Shown here piece by piece: positions 34,180 through 45,600 of a DNA stretch of 64,000 nt. Position 1 is the first letter of the stretch, and every line of letters starts with the position of its first letter. Origin of the DNA: Neofusicoccum parvum. Its lineage: Eukaryota > Ascomycota > Dothideomycetes > Botryosphaeriales > Botryosphaeriaceae. The translations under genes and the position numbers were made by a program. The DNA lies in assembly GCA_020912385.1 (NCBI GenBank), contig CP087207.1, forward strand, positions 744,001-808,000. Reading direction: 5' to 3'. The notes beneath the pieces were generated by a model. The model searched no databases. It was not told where the DNA came from and saw nothing but the letters and a program-made list of their open reading frames with translations.

Positions 34180-35261
34180 ATGCCTCCATCTCGTCCGTGG
34201 ACCCTCGTGTCCCCCGCCTCTCGTGGCATTGGACAAGCGCTCGCGCGACACGTTCTGCAGACGACGAGCGCGCCTGTGGTCGCGACAGCAAGGGGGGATG
34301 TGAACAAGGCGCGCGAGGGCATCTTAGACGGTCTCAAAGGGGGCAGCAACGTGGAAGAGCGACTGAAGATGGTCCAAATGGACTTTTGCGGTGAGTGGAT
34401 TCGCCGCGACCGTTGGATTCGCGCGTAGGTGTCGCAGTGGTGTTGTCGCGACGGCCCTGCCTTGCTCCCTTCGCAGCAGCGACCTCAGCACCACCACCAC
34501 CCCAACAACGCCCGGCCACCAAACAACAGGGTCCCCATCGTCACAGACGCATCAGCACCATGTTCCCACCCCACCCACTCGCCCTCCTCGAGCCCCTCCT
34601 CCCTCCCCTCCAAATCAACCCAACTGACGCGCGAGCTGCGCGGTAAACAGACGAACCCTCCATCGCCTCCGCCGCCTCCACCGCCGCCTCCCTCTTCCCG
34701 CCCACCTCGCGCTGGCACCTCCACCTCGCGCTCTGCGTGCCGGGGCTCCTCTTCCCGGAGAAGTCGCCGCGGCAGGTGGACGCGGCCGACGCGCTGCTCA
34801 CGCTGCGCACCAACACGCTCGGCCCGCTGCTCGCCATCAAGCACTTCGCGCCGCTGCTGCCGCGCAAGAGCGCCGAGTTTCACGTCGACGACGCGTACGC
34901 CGGCCTCCCGCCCCGCGCCGCCGTCTGGGCCACCATGTCGGCGCGCGTCGGGAGCGTCGCCGACAACGCGCTGGGCGGCTGGTACTCGTACCGCGCGAGC
35001 AAGGCCGCCGTCAACCAGCTCACCAAGACGTTTGATAACCACCTGCGGGTGCAGGCGGCTGGGAAGGCGATGGCGGTGGCGCTGCACCCCGGCACGGTGA
35101 AGACGGGCTTGAGCAAGGAGTTTTGGGGGAACGTGAAGGAGGAGAAGCTGTTTGAGCCGGAGTGGGCGGCGGAGAGGCTGGTGGAGGTGCTGAGGGGGTT
35201 GGATGTGGAGAGGGGGAGGGGGAGGTGTTGGGACTGGAAGGGGGAGGAGGTGCCGCCGTGA
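34180..35261 (+). CDS. Short-chain dehydrogenase/reductase (C-factor-like SDR)
   Basis: Exons 34180-34390 and 34651-35261 encode 273 residues. The 260-nt CT/CA-rich intron (donor GTGAGT, CTGAC branch, ACAG) joins MVQMDFC to DEPSIASAA in frame. The cofactor fold carries SPASRGIGQAL in place of the usual TGxxxGIG, a variant I know from this group of fungal SDRs. Active-site YSYRASKAAVNQ supplies Tyr and Lys; the conserved Ser region is WATMSARVGSVADN. NTLGPLLAIKHF and LHPGTVKTGLSKEF are further family landmarks. Probably NADP(H)-dependent; substrate unknown. The third-position GC content is very high and the C-terminal codons are purine-rich. Confidence 0.85.
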
Positions 35262-36851
35262 AAGGGTGATGGAGAGGTGAGCATGTCGAGTCGCGACATC
35301 GTTGTCGTATAGCCCAATTAGAAAGTCCCCCGAACTTCAAGACCTAAATATACTAACTTGCTTCTTTACTAAACTTCCACTTTTAACGCCAGATCCATCA
35401 TTCGCTACTCTCTCCTAGCAATCGAACGTTCAATATGGTGCCCTTGCATTTTCTGGAATTTGGATCATACGGAAGAACCTTTAGATTACAAAAATCTAAT
35501 CCCATGTTTGACACAGATTCTATCAACTCCACCGAAGCCATAAAGTGGACATCATCAATCTTAGTCAATGATGAGAGCTTCTATAACAGCTCCAAGTTGC
35601 TGGTCAATAAAAGTGCACAAGTTTAACTGAGAGCTTTTATCAATAGACCTTTGAAATCCACACTCCAAAGCCAGTACAGGCAGAAAACCATTCAGGCCAG
35701 AGTTGAAGGCACACCGTTCTGCTAACTGGCAGGGCTAACACTCCGCCCAGCATTGGTTAACACAGTCACAGTGACAAGCAACTTTAAAGAGAAGAGGGGA
35801 GCGGAAGCCACTGGTCATCCAAACGCCCGTGAAATCTGCGCTTTAGCAGATTCGGGTATCAGGAGGAGTCCACCGGACCGTGACCAGGATGTAGTCCAGA
35901 ACAGATTGTAGAGACGGCATCAGGAGTTTGGAGACCCATCAAACAGTGCGAACAGGCAACTATCAAGGGCACGCTAGTACTATAACATGAATAAGTACTC
36001 CGGTTGCTTCGGAAGGCTAGAGTGAAGTTGTTCACTTAGACATCATGCAGTAGAATTCTCAAGATGGGGTAGGCAAATGTCCATGTGGACAACAGGCGGG
36101 AAAAATCTTCATCTGGATGTGTTGATGATTGCGGTTATTGTGCGCTGGGAGTATCATGGTACTTACATCTTTGGAATCCAATGGCTGTACTTTGTACCGG
36201 CAGACGAGGAAGTTGTACGCTTCGCGATGATTATCAAGTATAGAGCTTCGGCTTCCCCATTTCTCTCTCTTCCTCGCAATGATTGACCTCTCATCATGGA
36301 GCTCAGACAGATTCACGAGACCCTTCGTTTGGATAATGTTTGATTCCGCCAGCTGTGAAAGAGCAAGTCAGCTTTTCGTGTCCAGGAAAGTGGCGAGCGC
36401 GAGGTCAATGCTTGCCATGTCACTGATGACGTTGACCATGAGATAAAGCATGTGTCTACAATGGTGGAGTATATGCTCCTCAAAGCTCGTGCTGCTCCTG
36501 CGGGCACAAGCTCGTTCAACGAAGTTCAGTCACTTGAGAGTTGCATTACCCACAATCACCAGGCATTTATGGAGACATATAATGTACTTTGACTGGGGAT
36601 CTGGCATTATCTTCTAGACTCAGCTAAGTCAGTATTGCGGCCTTCTGGCATATCCACAACATCCTCCTCATTCCGCGCGTGTTGCCATATCATCAAGCTA
36701 GGCCTTCATCAAGACCTGCTGGGCACCGAAAGCCGAACTATTTTCTCGATAGGAGACGCACCCGAGAGCACACTCTTCTGAAGCCATACCTTTGCTCAGT
36801 TTCTCCCGAAAACTTCACTTACCTTAACATACCCTCCTCAGCAACACAGCC
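35262..36851. other. AT-richer intergenic region with a possible decayed exon
   Basis: GC content falls clearly compared with both sides. A 77-codon open frame without an upstream start runs 36359-36592 on the plus strand; it is hydrophilic and has no recognised motif. The region could be transposon or gene remains, but no terminal repeats or domains were seen. Confidence 0.4.
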
Positions 36852-37574
36852 ATGTGCAGGGCAGTTTCTTACCAGTACGACTGCGGGGCCAGCTTCCACA
36901 AGATATTCCCCTGCGAACAGAGATGCTTCACATGCATTGCGCCCGAAAACCTGCTCCAGCCCGCCAACGCCGCCCCGCCCTGCACAAACGCCACCAACGC
37001 GAACGGCGACACGCCAGCAACCAACCCAGCCGGCGCCGCCTCCACGTCAGCCGCTGCAACCAACACCGTCAGCGACGCCAACAGCCGCGCCGACGATGCC
37101 GACAGCGTCAACTCCAGCGACTCTAACACCACCATCAAACCTCCTGAGCCCAACACCACGACAACCAACAACACCGCCACCACCACCACCTCTACCACTC
37201 CCTCACAGCCCACCTCCAACCGCCCCTCAACCCCTGCCCCCGCTCCCACCAGCACCATCACCCCAGCCCACGCCCACCGCATCGCCCGCGCGTGCTACGA
37301 CCGAGCGGCCGCGCCCGCTCCCGCGCCGACGCTCTGGACGCGGCTGCGACGGCAGCTGCGGACGCGGAGACGGTCCGCGCGCGCTCGCCGCACCGACGAC
37401 GACGGCGAAGCGGTGCTCGCGCTGGGGCCGGACGACGCGGGGACGATGGCGAGGGTCGTCACGGAGAGGCGGGTCGTCAGGGTGGCGGGGCGGTGTCCGG
37501 CGTGCGAGGGCGGCAGGGGCGGGCGGGAGGAGGAGGCGTGGGCGGTGGTGGCGACGTTTTTGGGGGAGGATTGA
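36852..37574 (+). CDS. Hypothetical protein with Cys motifs at both ends (240 aa)
   Basis: A single-exon protein starting MCRAVSYQYDCG. The N-terminal 30 residues hold five cysteines in a C-x8-C-x9-C-x3-C-x2-C pattern that could bind zinc. A long disordered Thr/Asn/Pro/Ala stretch follows (about 60-140). A basic Arg-rich segment comes next, then RVAGRCPACEGG with another CxxC. Fungal proteins beginning MCR.. with a Cys/His-rich start are common but uncharacterised; I cannot name a family. GC-rich with strong codon bias in the second half. No signal peptide or membrane segment. The two Cys clusters may fold together around the disordered loop (inference). Confidence 0.65.
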   Translation: MCRAVSYQYDCGASFHKIFPCEQRCFTCIAPENLLQPANAAPPCTNATNANGDTPATNPAGAASTSAAATNTVSDANSRADDADSVNSSDSNTTIKPPEPNTTTTNNTATTTTSTTPSQPTSNRPSTPAPAPTSTITPAHAHRIARACYDRAAAPAPAPTLWTRLRRQLRTRRRSARARRTDDDGEAVLALGPDDAGTMARVVTERRVVRVAGRCPACEGGRGGREEEAWAVVATFLGED

Positions 37575-37594
37575 GGGAGGGAGGGAGGGAGGGG
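37574..37594 (+). repeat. GGGA tetranucleotide repeat
   Basis: About five GGGA units directly after the stop codon of the preceding gene, in its presumed 3' UTR. Confidence 0.8.
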
Positions 37595-39614
37595 TTGAGG
37601 GAGGGTAGCGGTTGAGCCTGAGGTTCTTCTCTCCTTCTTCTTTGAGGGGAGGGCCGAGGGCTGTTGTTGGGGGTGTTGGGGTGAGGTTGGTCGGTCTGGG
37701 TCGGGCGGTTTCGTTGGTCGGCGCGTAGCTGCGCGGGGAGGGGGAGCTTTCCGAAGGGAAAAAGGATCGTGGAGGCGGGACGATCCGGAGACCGGCAGTC
37801 AGGCAGGCAGTCAGGCTGGCGGGCAGTCAGATGGGACGGATGTTCGTGGAGTCGAGATCCTAGGTACGCGCGCGGAAAGGAGGCTGGTTTCGCGCTGTGC
37901 CGCGATTTGAACCACGCGAAACTAAGGTGGGAGGCTGTGTTGGGTTGGCATGGGCTGGGTTTTCGACAGGACAGGGAGGCTTCAGGTTGCGGAAGGGGCG
38001 GAGGGCATGTAGTCAGAAATGGATGAGGTGTCGCGCGCCTTGGAGAAGCATCGTGACGGCCAGGCCATGGCTGAAAGGGGCCGGACACGCTCACGCAGCT
38101 GCGAAGTGGCTTCTTTTTTGGTGTTGGACGGTTTCGGATTCCTCCCTTCTCCCTTTCTGACTTGTCTGACGCGCGTCTCGGAAGATGGCGAGCCAATGAT
38201 GGCCAGTCTCGCGATTGCGGGCGGGTTCCTAGCGATACCCGTAGCTGCCGCCCGCGCCCTACTCTGCTCCAGCAAACCTGTCTCTTTTCCCTCGGCGTCC
38301 TGGGGCCGGGTGTTCCGCGGTCAGGACAGCCCGGCCGTCGGGGGCGACAGGACGGCGGGCAGGGGAGTTCGCCACCAAAGGGCGCCCCCGAAACAACCAC
38401 AGCAACAACAAGCAGGCCGTCTGGCTGCGCCCATCTCCCCCGCTGATGTCGTGCAGCATCGGAGCGCCAGCCTCCGTCCCTGAGAAAAGTGTAAAACATG
38501 CGATGGGATGGATTATGCTTGAATGGCAGCCCGGGCCCGGCCGGTCGCCAATGGCTGGTGTCTGGTGAGGTCAAGGCCGGGCGGCCCTGATGATCCTGTT
38601 TAGCCCGCAGTATGCCTGTCTATAGGACGAGGCCGGCGCCCGACCACATGCTTTGCAGATCCTCGATCGATTCAATGAAACTCCCTGCTCTCGTTGCGGA
38701 CGCGTGCCTTGGCTCCGCACTGTAGTGTCCGCGAGGATTGTGATAAGTCGTTAGTTTGCTTTTTTGGTGGCTGCTGATTGGCGGCGCCACGCCCCTTGGC
38801 GCGCATGCAGGCCCTGGGAAATGCTCCGACGTTCGAGTGAAGAAAATAGCCGGCGACGGCGAGTTGAAGTCTGTTGAGATGGCCGGCCGGGCCAACACTT
38901 CCACAGCCCCGTACGCCGGGCAGCGGGCGGATAGCGCCGGTTGAGGAGCGCGCTCAGGAGGAGGAGGCGGACGAGGAGGGAGCATTATTTCGCCCCCAAA
39001 TGCGCGATATTCTCAGAACATCGACGGTCGATAAGCGTGCGCTCAATTCGAAACAAACACAGGACAACGGGCGACTTCAATACGACGTGTCTCATAGATA
39101 GGCACTATTGGCTCCCTGAGCGCCTCTCGCCCCGACCTCCTCCCAGCGGCGCTCATGGCATCCTCTCCTCGCGGCACTCCGAGATCAGATATCACCCTCC
39201 CCGTTCCCCCCATGCCCCATGCAGACGGCGCCCAATCCGGCCCGCCGCTCGCGAGGACGGCCGAGTCGAGGCGATGACGCCAGCGCCTGGGGCTCGACGG
39301 TCCATCTGACATTCTGACTTTTCCTGCCTCACTTGCCGACCTTCCCAGTGACCGGACTATATCGGCGGCGATCTTATGCCGGGCGACTCAGGCCGGCACC
39401 GGGCGCCCGATTCGGAAGACTGACGATCGTACGCACTTACTTACTGCGGAGGCGCTCGGGAGGACGTGCGAGTACGCGGCATGCGAGGACGACAGAAACA
39501 GGAAGCAAAGACAGGGCGACGAGTGGGAAGCGCTGGGCGTTGAGTAAGTCGCGGCGGCAGAAAGGAGAGCGCCGGCAGCAGGAAGAAAGGAGAAAAGGAG
39601 GCTCGGCTGGGCAT

Positions 39615-39634
39615 AGGCGCAGGCGCAGGCGCAG
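39615..39634 (+). repeat. Hexamer repeat (AGGCGC)n
   Basis: About three AGGCGC units. The same hexamer recurs at 40400 and, inverted, at 40833. Confidence 0.75.
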
Positions 39635-40399
39635 ACGGCTGCCGCTGGGCCATCCCGGCCGCGCGACGGGCGTTGCGAGCAGCCACGACGGCGCGCTGGT
39701 GGTGAGGAGGGAGGACGGATCCGCGGCTTCGAAGCTTCTCTTCGGGCCGGCTCGAAGGGCGGACGGGCGGACTCAGGCGACGGCGGTCCTGGGCGCGCTC
39801 TCGCCGGCGGAGTCAGGACGTCTGGAGGAGCGGCGGCGGGCGTATAGGGGCGTTGCCCAATCCGGCGCCACGTGCATGATCAGCCGTCGATACGGCCAGA
39901 GCTGCGGATGCCAAATGAAAATGAAACAGTGACAACGCAGCAACACGCGGTCACAAGACCAGGCTGAACGTCGGCAGCGCGCGACACGTGGTGGGTACGA
40001 GGGCAGGCGGCGGGAGGGCAGGCAGGCCGGCCGCCCTGGCGGCCGTCTGAGCGCGGTGGTCCGTTGCGCTGTTCGTCATCCTCCGCGCCCTCGCCGGCGC
40101 CCGCCATCAGCCCATCCGCGGCGGCGCGAGTCGGGCGCGGACGAGCCAGCGCGCGGCTGTCTGGCAGCGCAGGCACGGCAGCCGGCGCGGATCAGCCCAG
40201 TGGGCGGCGGCGATCAGCTCAACCCTCAACCTGCCGGATGCGGCAATTCGCTGCCCGCGCTCCCGACGTCATCGCGGGCAGCACGGGGCCGGCGCGGGCG
40301 CTGGTGTTCGGCGCATGGTCTGGAAGGCGTCCCCGCGGCTCGCCGCCGCCCGTCATGGGGCGGCTGCCGCGGCGGTTAGGCGGCGCAAGCACACGCTCG

Positions 40400-40421
40400 C
40401 AGGCGCAGGCGCAGGCGCAGG
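40400..40421 (+). repeat. Hexamer repeat (CAGGCG)n
   Basis: About three and a half CAGGCG units, the same motif as at 39615. Confidence 0.8.
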
Positions 40422-40832
40422 CCGCTCCGGGCGCGCGCGCAGCAGCTGAGGGCCAACCGGTGAGCCTCCAAGGAGTCAGCGCAGCTCACCGCTCTTTACC
40501 GCGACCCACCCAAACCGCCGCTCCCGCAGGCGCGCCCGCGAGCACGCCAGCCAGCGACACCGCGCGCCGAAGACGCCGCCCAGCCCAGCGCAGGGTGCAA
40601 GTGACCCGCAGAGCCTCCAGCCTGTCGCTCCAGCGTCTCCCCTGCCGGCCCGGACCGTTATCTGCGTCGCCTGCAGCCTGCGTCGCCTGCCCGCCCAGGG
40701 GCGCGCCCGAGTCCCGCGCCCGCCGCGCCGCGCTGTCCAAATCACCACCTGCCCCCAATCCAGCGCCTTCTCCACGCCGCCCTTCATGCGCGCCCCGACG
40801 CCTCGCCTTTTTGCTCCTCCCACAGCAGCCTC

Positions 40833-40852
40833 TGCGCCTGCGCCTGCGCCTG
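40833..40852 (+). repeat. Hexamer repeat (GCGCCT)n, inverted orientation
   Basis: About three GCGCCT units, the reverse complement of the repeat at 39615 and 40400. Confidence 0.8.
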
Positions 40853-41204
40853 CCGCCCCGACGCTGCCCACTAGACGAGACGAGACGCCCCCCGTCCCGC
40901 TCCTTCCCGTGCCGCCCGCTCTTGCCGTGCCGTAGCCCGCTAGCCTCGCCGCGAGCGCGTCGTCATAGCCGCCCCGGCTTTCTATTTCCAGCGCGAGCAG
41001 CAGCAGCCACCCGCCTCTTGCAACCGCATCCGTGGCGCCGAGGGCCACGCGCTGCCTGCTGCCGTGCGCGCCCCTCCCGTTCCCCGTCATGCCCACCCTT
41101 GGCTCTCGCGGAGTAAGCTTTGAAACCGGCAGTGGCACCATGGCCACCACCACCGTCGTCATCGTGACTTCGCCACACGCCGATGCCACAGCCCGGCACC
41201 CCGC

Positions 41205-41237
41205 CCAGCGTCCAGCGTCCAGCGTCCAGCGTCCAGC
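41205..41237 (+). repeat. Heptamer tandem repeat (CCAGCGT)n
   Basis: Four perfect CCAGCGT units followed by a partial fifth. Confidence 0.9.
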
Positions 41238-44193
41238 ACGGCTCCTCCCAGCTTGCGCTCGCGCGCGCCCCCGACTCCGGTGCCCTTCCCTCAGCCGTGC
41301 CAATCAGCCCGTGTGCGGCTGGAGCACCGGCAGCGGGCAGCTCAGTGCCCCCCCATCACTCGCCCTCCCCCCCTCCCCTCACCCCCTTCAGCCCAGTCGA
41401 CGTGGAAGGAGGCCGACCTTCTCGAAGCGACGAGGCCCACCACACCGCCTCCCCTCCCGCCCCCGGTCGTTGTAAGCGCGTAAAAAACGGAGAGAGGGAA
41501 AAAAAACTCCCCGACCGCGATTGCCCCTCCCCAAGTCAGGCCCGCCGAGCACGAGGCAAGCCAGGTTCCCAGCGCTCCACTCCATCGTCAGTGTCCGTCG
41601 GTCGGTGCCCACTGTCCGTGCTGGCGGTCTGACCGTCCGTGTGATAGTCGTCGGCATGTGGTGGAGTGCGTTGAGTTATGGGGCCCGGACCCTTTTTCTT
41701 TTCTCTTTCCTCAATCAGTCTTCCCGGCCCCCATCAATCTCTTGCTGCCGGCCCATTGGAGAGAGCGGCTACCGCACGAGGTGAGGAAGACGAAAGGCAG
41801 GAAAGAAAAAAAAAGCCATGACCTCCTTCCTTCCGTCTTCCTTCTCGGCCACACCCGTGCACCGAATCTCCGATCGTTCGATAATCCCAGATCTGACGTG
41901 GCACTGGCAAATAAATTGCTTTCTGGAGCCCTGTGCTTTTTTAATTCCTCTCTTCCACCTCGAGCGGGTAAGCTTGATGCTTGTAGAGAACTCGCCTCCA
42001 CAGATGCCGTCCATTGGCTCTGATGTGTCGTGCATGAAACCAATAAACCAAGCAAGACATCGCCCGGCTATTGGCTCCTTTATTTCCGTTCCCGGGTCCG
42101 TCGAAGCGTTCCTTTCCCAACCCGCCCACCCCGGCTCGTGGCGAACCGAGTGGTGGTCGTGTGGTCCCTACCAAACCCGCACCCGCACGAGCCCTGTGGA
42201 AGAGGAGCGGATTTCGGAGAAGGGCTGGGTGGGCACGTGCCAAAACGCGGCCTGCCGGAGCGAGCCAGGGCTAATGAATGATGCTCGGCGGTGAGTGTGC
42301 GCTCATGGATGACGGAGGCGTCTGTGTGGCGTGGGCACAAGGCAGGTGCGCGGGCCGCTGCAGGCGTGGGTCCTTCCTCTTGGTCCTGCTCCTCACGCGC
42401 GCGAGCCTTCGGTGGCTCGCAGCTTCTCAACTCTTTTGGCGAGCATGGACGCCCGGCGCAAAGGAAGACCGCTGCTGTGGTCTGTGTGGGCATCCCCGAT
42501 GAGGGGCTGTGCCCGAAATGCTCCATGCTTGCTTGCTGCGCATTGCTGTGCCGTAGTCGTGCGCGCTGGGTGACGGCTTACAGAAGCGGGATGCGGATAA
42601 CGTGTGCCGTATGCACCTGTAAGGGGGCTGATTAGTGAAATAATCGCGAGAATATCTGGTGATGGTGCGGGGTTGCGGATGGTGCTCTCCTCGATCCCTG
42701 TGGTGGATGCGATGGACGCTGGGACGCGTTCCAGGGCAGGAGAGGAGGTCGGACAGCTTCTGGATGGGTTGCTTTCCAATATTAGACATGTCAATGGGGC
42801 TTTGTTTTTGGTGGAGGGGAAGCGTACGGATCGGGAGGCTATGAGCCAAGAGTTTCCCCCATGGGAAACTGCTCCGGCCCGGAACACGCTCCGGGTTGGA
42901 GCGGGAAAGTCGTCATCTGTGTGTGAAGTCGTCGAGATAAAGTGTCTAGCCGTAGTGGCGAATGCGGTCCGGGCCGTTTTCTTCATGCCCACGTTCAACC
43001 AAGACACAGTTGCCATGTGCGGATCGTTTTAGATTCTGTAACATTGGAGCACACCGTATCGCTGAATAGTTGCTGCTGTAATAGGCTGTATCTGTCGGCC
43101 AGTCAACGAATCCCGCCGTGTCTCGAAAAAAGGTTGGCAGAAGAGCGCGGCCATGCAGAAATGGGCACAAAATCCGTACAACAAAAGACGCAGGAACAGG
43201 GCCAAACAGCGCGAACTTGAGTGAGGGAGACAAAGCTCCCGATTGATAAACTGTATGCTCGCTGCAAACAAGAGAGACGCGACAAAAAGCCAAATAGCCA
43301 ACCGAAAATTGCGAACATTGAACAATTTTTTTTCAGACAGCCACCCAGGATAGAGAGATTCTTTGCAGACCAGAAAGCACGTCAGCCGCCCAGACAGAAA
43401 CGACAGAGTTCTAACCCTTGCCAAAATAACAGATGTGAGTTGGAAAATTCGTCTCGGACCCGTAAAATCCCGTCGTCGCTCTTTCGAGGCAAAAGGAGAT
43501 TCACAAGGAGAAGGAGAAAGAGGAGAAATAATCTGGAAACATCTCCCATCAATCGTCATCATCACCGGAACAGCCGAAAAGGGTGTCGGAGGGGAGGAAA
43601 GGAGAATAAGGAGAATGGCGAATCCCAGCAATTCGTGTTTTTGTTCCCAGCTGAGAAGAAATACCTCGGATGTCTAATTACAAGGGTTGGGATGAGGCGC
43701 GGTAAAACAGCAAAACAGTTCCGGAAACGACAGGATATCGAGGCTCGCTTTTGCTCGCAACCATCCGAGAGGGAATCTCCAGATAAAAAGGAAAACCGCC
43801 GAGACCTCGCAGCGAAAGCAGGATGGAAAAAAAAATCAGAGTAAGCCGCCCGAGATGTGATGAGGACTTGATGCAGGAAAAGCAGGAATAGCAGAGGAAA
43901 AAAGGGGCAGCAGACGTATAGAATCCGCGCAAGCGACCGCTCGCACTGCAACAAGTGCGAGACCCGTGTCGACGTGTCGTCGGGAGAACCGGCGCAGGGG
44001 AAATTATGGCTCGATGGAATCCGAGCGGTTTTGCCTGACACCTTAAGACCGAAAATCGTTTTTCATAGCGAGTCCCTTCGTGTAGCGCAGCCAGCCGAGA
44101 ACCAGCTCCTTGGTGCTGGTGCTGCTTCCGAGGGTTAGATATGCTCATCGCTCATACATCTCCGCCGTTTGTTCATTCAACCTCCCCTCGCCC

Positions 44194-45600
44194 TCACATC
44201 CCTCTGCGGTTGAGAGCGTTGAGCATGTCGGCGTCCGCCGCGCTCCTGCCGCCCGAATCGCCGCCGCTGACCATGTCAGAGATGCGCATGCCGGCTCTTG
44301 AGCTGCCGGCCGAGGAAGTGCCGCCGGCTGCCGAGGTGGGCGGCGGCGGCGGAGGCGTCCTTCCATCGTTCCTGAGAGGCAGGTTCGCCGGCGGCCTCAG
44401 CGTGGTGTCGCTGGTGTACGTGTACGCGCTCCCGCCCGGCGTGCTGGGCGCGCCCTGCGTGTGCGGGCTGCTGCTTGCGCGGCTGGGGTCGTAGGAGTAG
44501 GTCGACTGCGGGCTGGATCTGCGGGGCGGCTGGGGGGCGTAGTACGGCTGCTGTGGCGGCGGTGCCGAGGGATAAGAAGCATTGGAGGATGCTGGAGAGG
44601 CGGCAGCCGGTGTTAGAGCGGTCGGGTCAGGATACGTGTACTCAGGCGGTCCGCTGGCGCGATGATTGGGAAGCTGTGATGCGGCTGCGGGATTCGGCGG
44701 GGGAAGAGTGGGCGTGTGAGGCTCGGTCGTGGGACGCTTCCGGCCGCTCGCATCACGGCTTCGATCATCGTAGCCCGGGGCCCCTGGGGGAGGCGGGTAG
44801 GCATGACCCGGGGCAGAATACGGACCTGTAGGGCTGGGCAGCGGGTAGCCCGGCTGGGGGTGAGGCGTGCGGTAGGAGTCGGGCGGCGGCTGGGTGGTGG
44901 GCAATGGCTGGCCGTACGCGCCGTACAGCGGCGGCGGGGCGCCGGCACCGCGCCAGACTGTGTGTGCGGGCACGAAGGCCTGGGTCTGGGCGGAGACGGG
45001 TGTGAAGATGCACTCCTGCGAGAAGCGCACGCAGTTGGTGCAGCGGCCATCCTCAGAGGCCTCGAAGCCGGAGCAGCGAATCTGTGCGGCGGCAGGGTCA
45101 GCGGCCGTCGGGACAAGCGGGCGCGGGAGAGTATACCTTGCGCCGTCTGCAGTAGCGGCAGGCGATGGCGGTGCGCTGGCGCGGGGCGGGCTGGTGCTGC
45201 TGGTACATGTGCGGCGGTGGTTGTCTGTAGGGGTCCGGCGGAGGAGGGCCGGGATACATCTGGTGAGGCGCCGGCAGGCGGTAGGGCTGCTGCTGTTGTA
45301 GGGAAGTCATGTCGGAACGCGGGTCGGCGGACGGCGGAGGGAGCGCGTGCGACTGCTGGAGAGGTTAGGCTTCGCGGTCTTGTGCGACTTGGGTGGTGGG
45401 GATCGACGCACCGGAGGCGGTGGAGGCGGGTATGCACCGTTGGAGGGCTGCGGCGACGACTGCGACGGGTGAGCCCAGTGCGACTGCTGGGCGGGGGCGC
45501 CGTTGGTATTGGGCTGCTGGGGCGAGTGCCAGATGGGGTGGTGCTGCTGCTGCTGCTGCTGCGACGGGTGCTGCGTGCCGCCAGTGTGTGGAGGGTACAT
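44194..45600 (-). CDS. Zn2Cys6 fungal-type transcription factor
   Basis: Exons (minus) 45600-45412, 45355-45137 and 45081-44194 encode 431 residues; introns are 56 and 55 nt. The binuclear zinc cluster is C-x2-C-x6-C-x10-C-x2-C-x6-C with cysteines at about 129, 132, 139, 150, 153 and 160 (CRYCRRRK, then IRCSGFEASEDGRCTNC). The second intron falls inside the cluster, between Lys136 and Ile137. The N-terminus has a poly-Gln run from CAG repeats and Pro/Gln-rich, likely disordered activation-type sequence. The long C-terminal part is Pro/Ser/Tyr-rich. There is no fungal-specific TF middle-homology domain that I can see. Unusually, it lies alone in about 15 kb, with 7.3 kb upstream, which suggests complex regulation and perhaps a developmental role (inference). 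I do not recognise the ortholog name. Confidence 0.87.
45541..45562 (-). repeat. CAG trinucleotide run coding for poly-Gln
   Basis: About six CAG units on the minus strand (GCTGCT on plus), within exon 1 of the Zn2Cys6 gene. Confidence 0.85.

Larger units (their letters stand above)
37575..44193. other. 6.6 kb gene-poor convergent intergenic region
   Basis: No gene is supported here. Frames are long only because the DNA is GC-rich, and they overlap on all six frames with Arg/Pro/Ala-rich shadow products. Short tandem repeats occur near 39615, 40400, 40833 and 41205. The part from 43200 to 44190 is A-rich on the plus strand (T-rich on the minus) and is probably the 3' UTR side of the transcription factor gene. 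Opposed open frames at 42393-43032 are discussed as a finding. Confidence 0.5.

Noticed and set aside
37477..38574. 365-residue minus-strand open frame
   Set aside because: Overlaps the end of the Cys-motif gene on the other strand; the product is low-complexity Pro/Arg/Ser and looks like a composition artefact.
40064..41116. 350-residue plus-strand open frame
   Set aside because: Composition-driven (Ala/Arg/Pro), contains hexamer-repeat shadows, and a similar long frame lies opposite.
43221..43844. 207-residue Lys/Arg-rich plus-strand frame
   Set aside because: Translation of an A-rich strand that is most likely the T-rich 3' UTR side of the minus-strand Zn2Cys6 gene.
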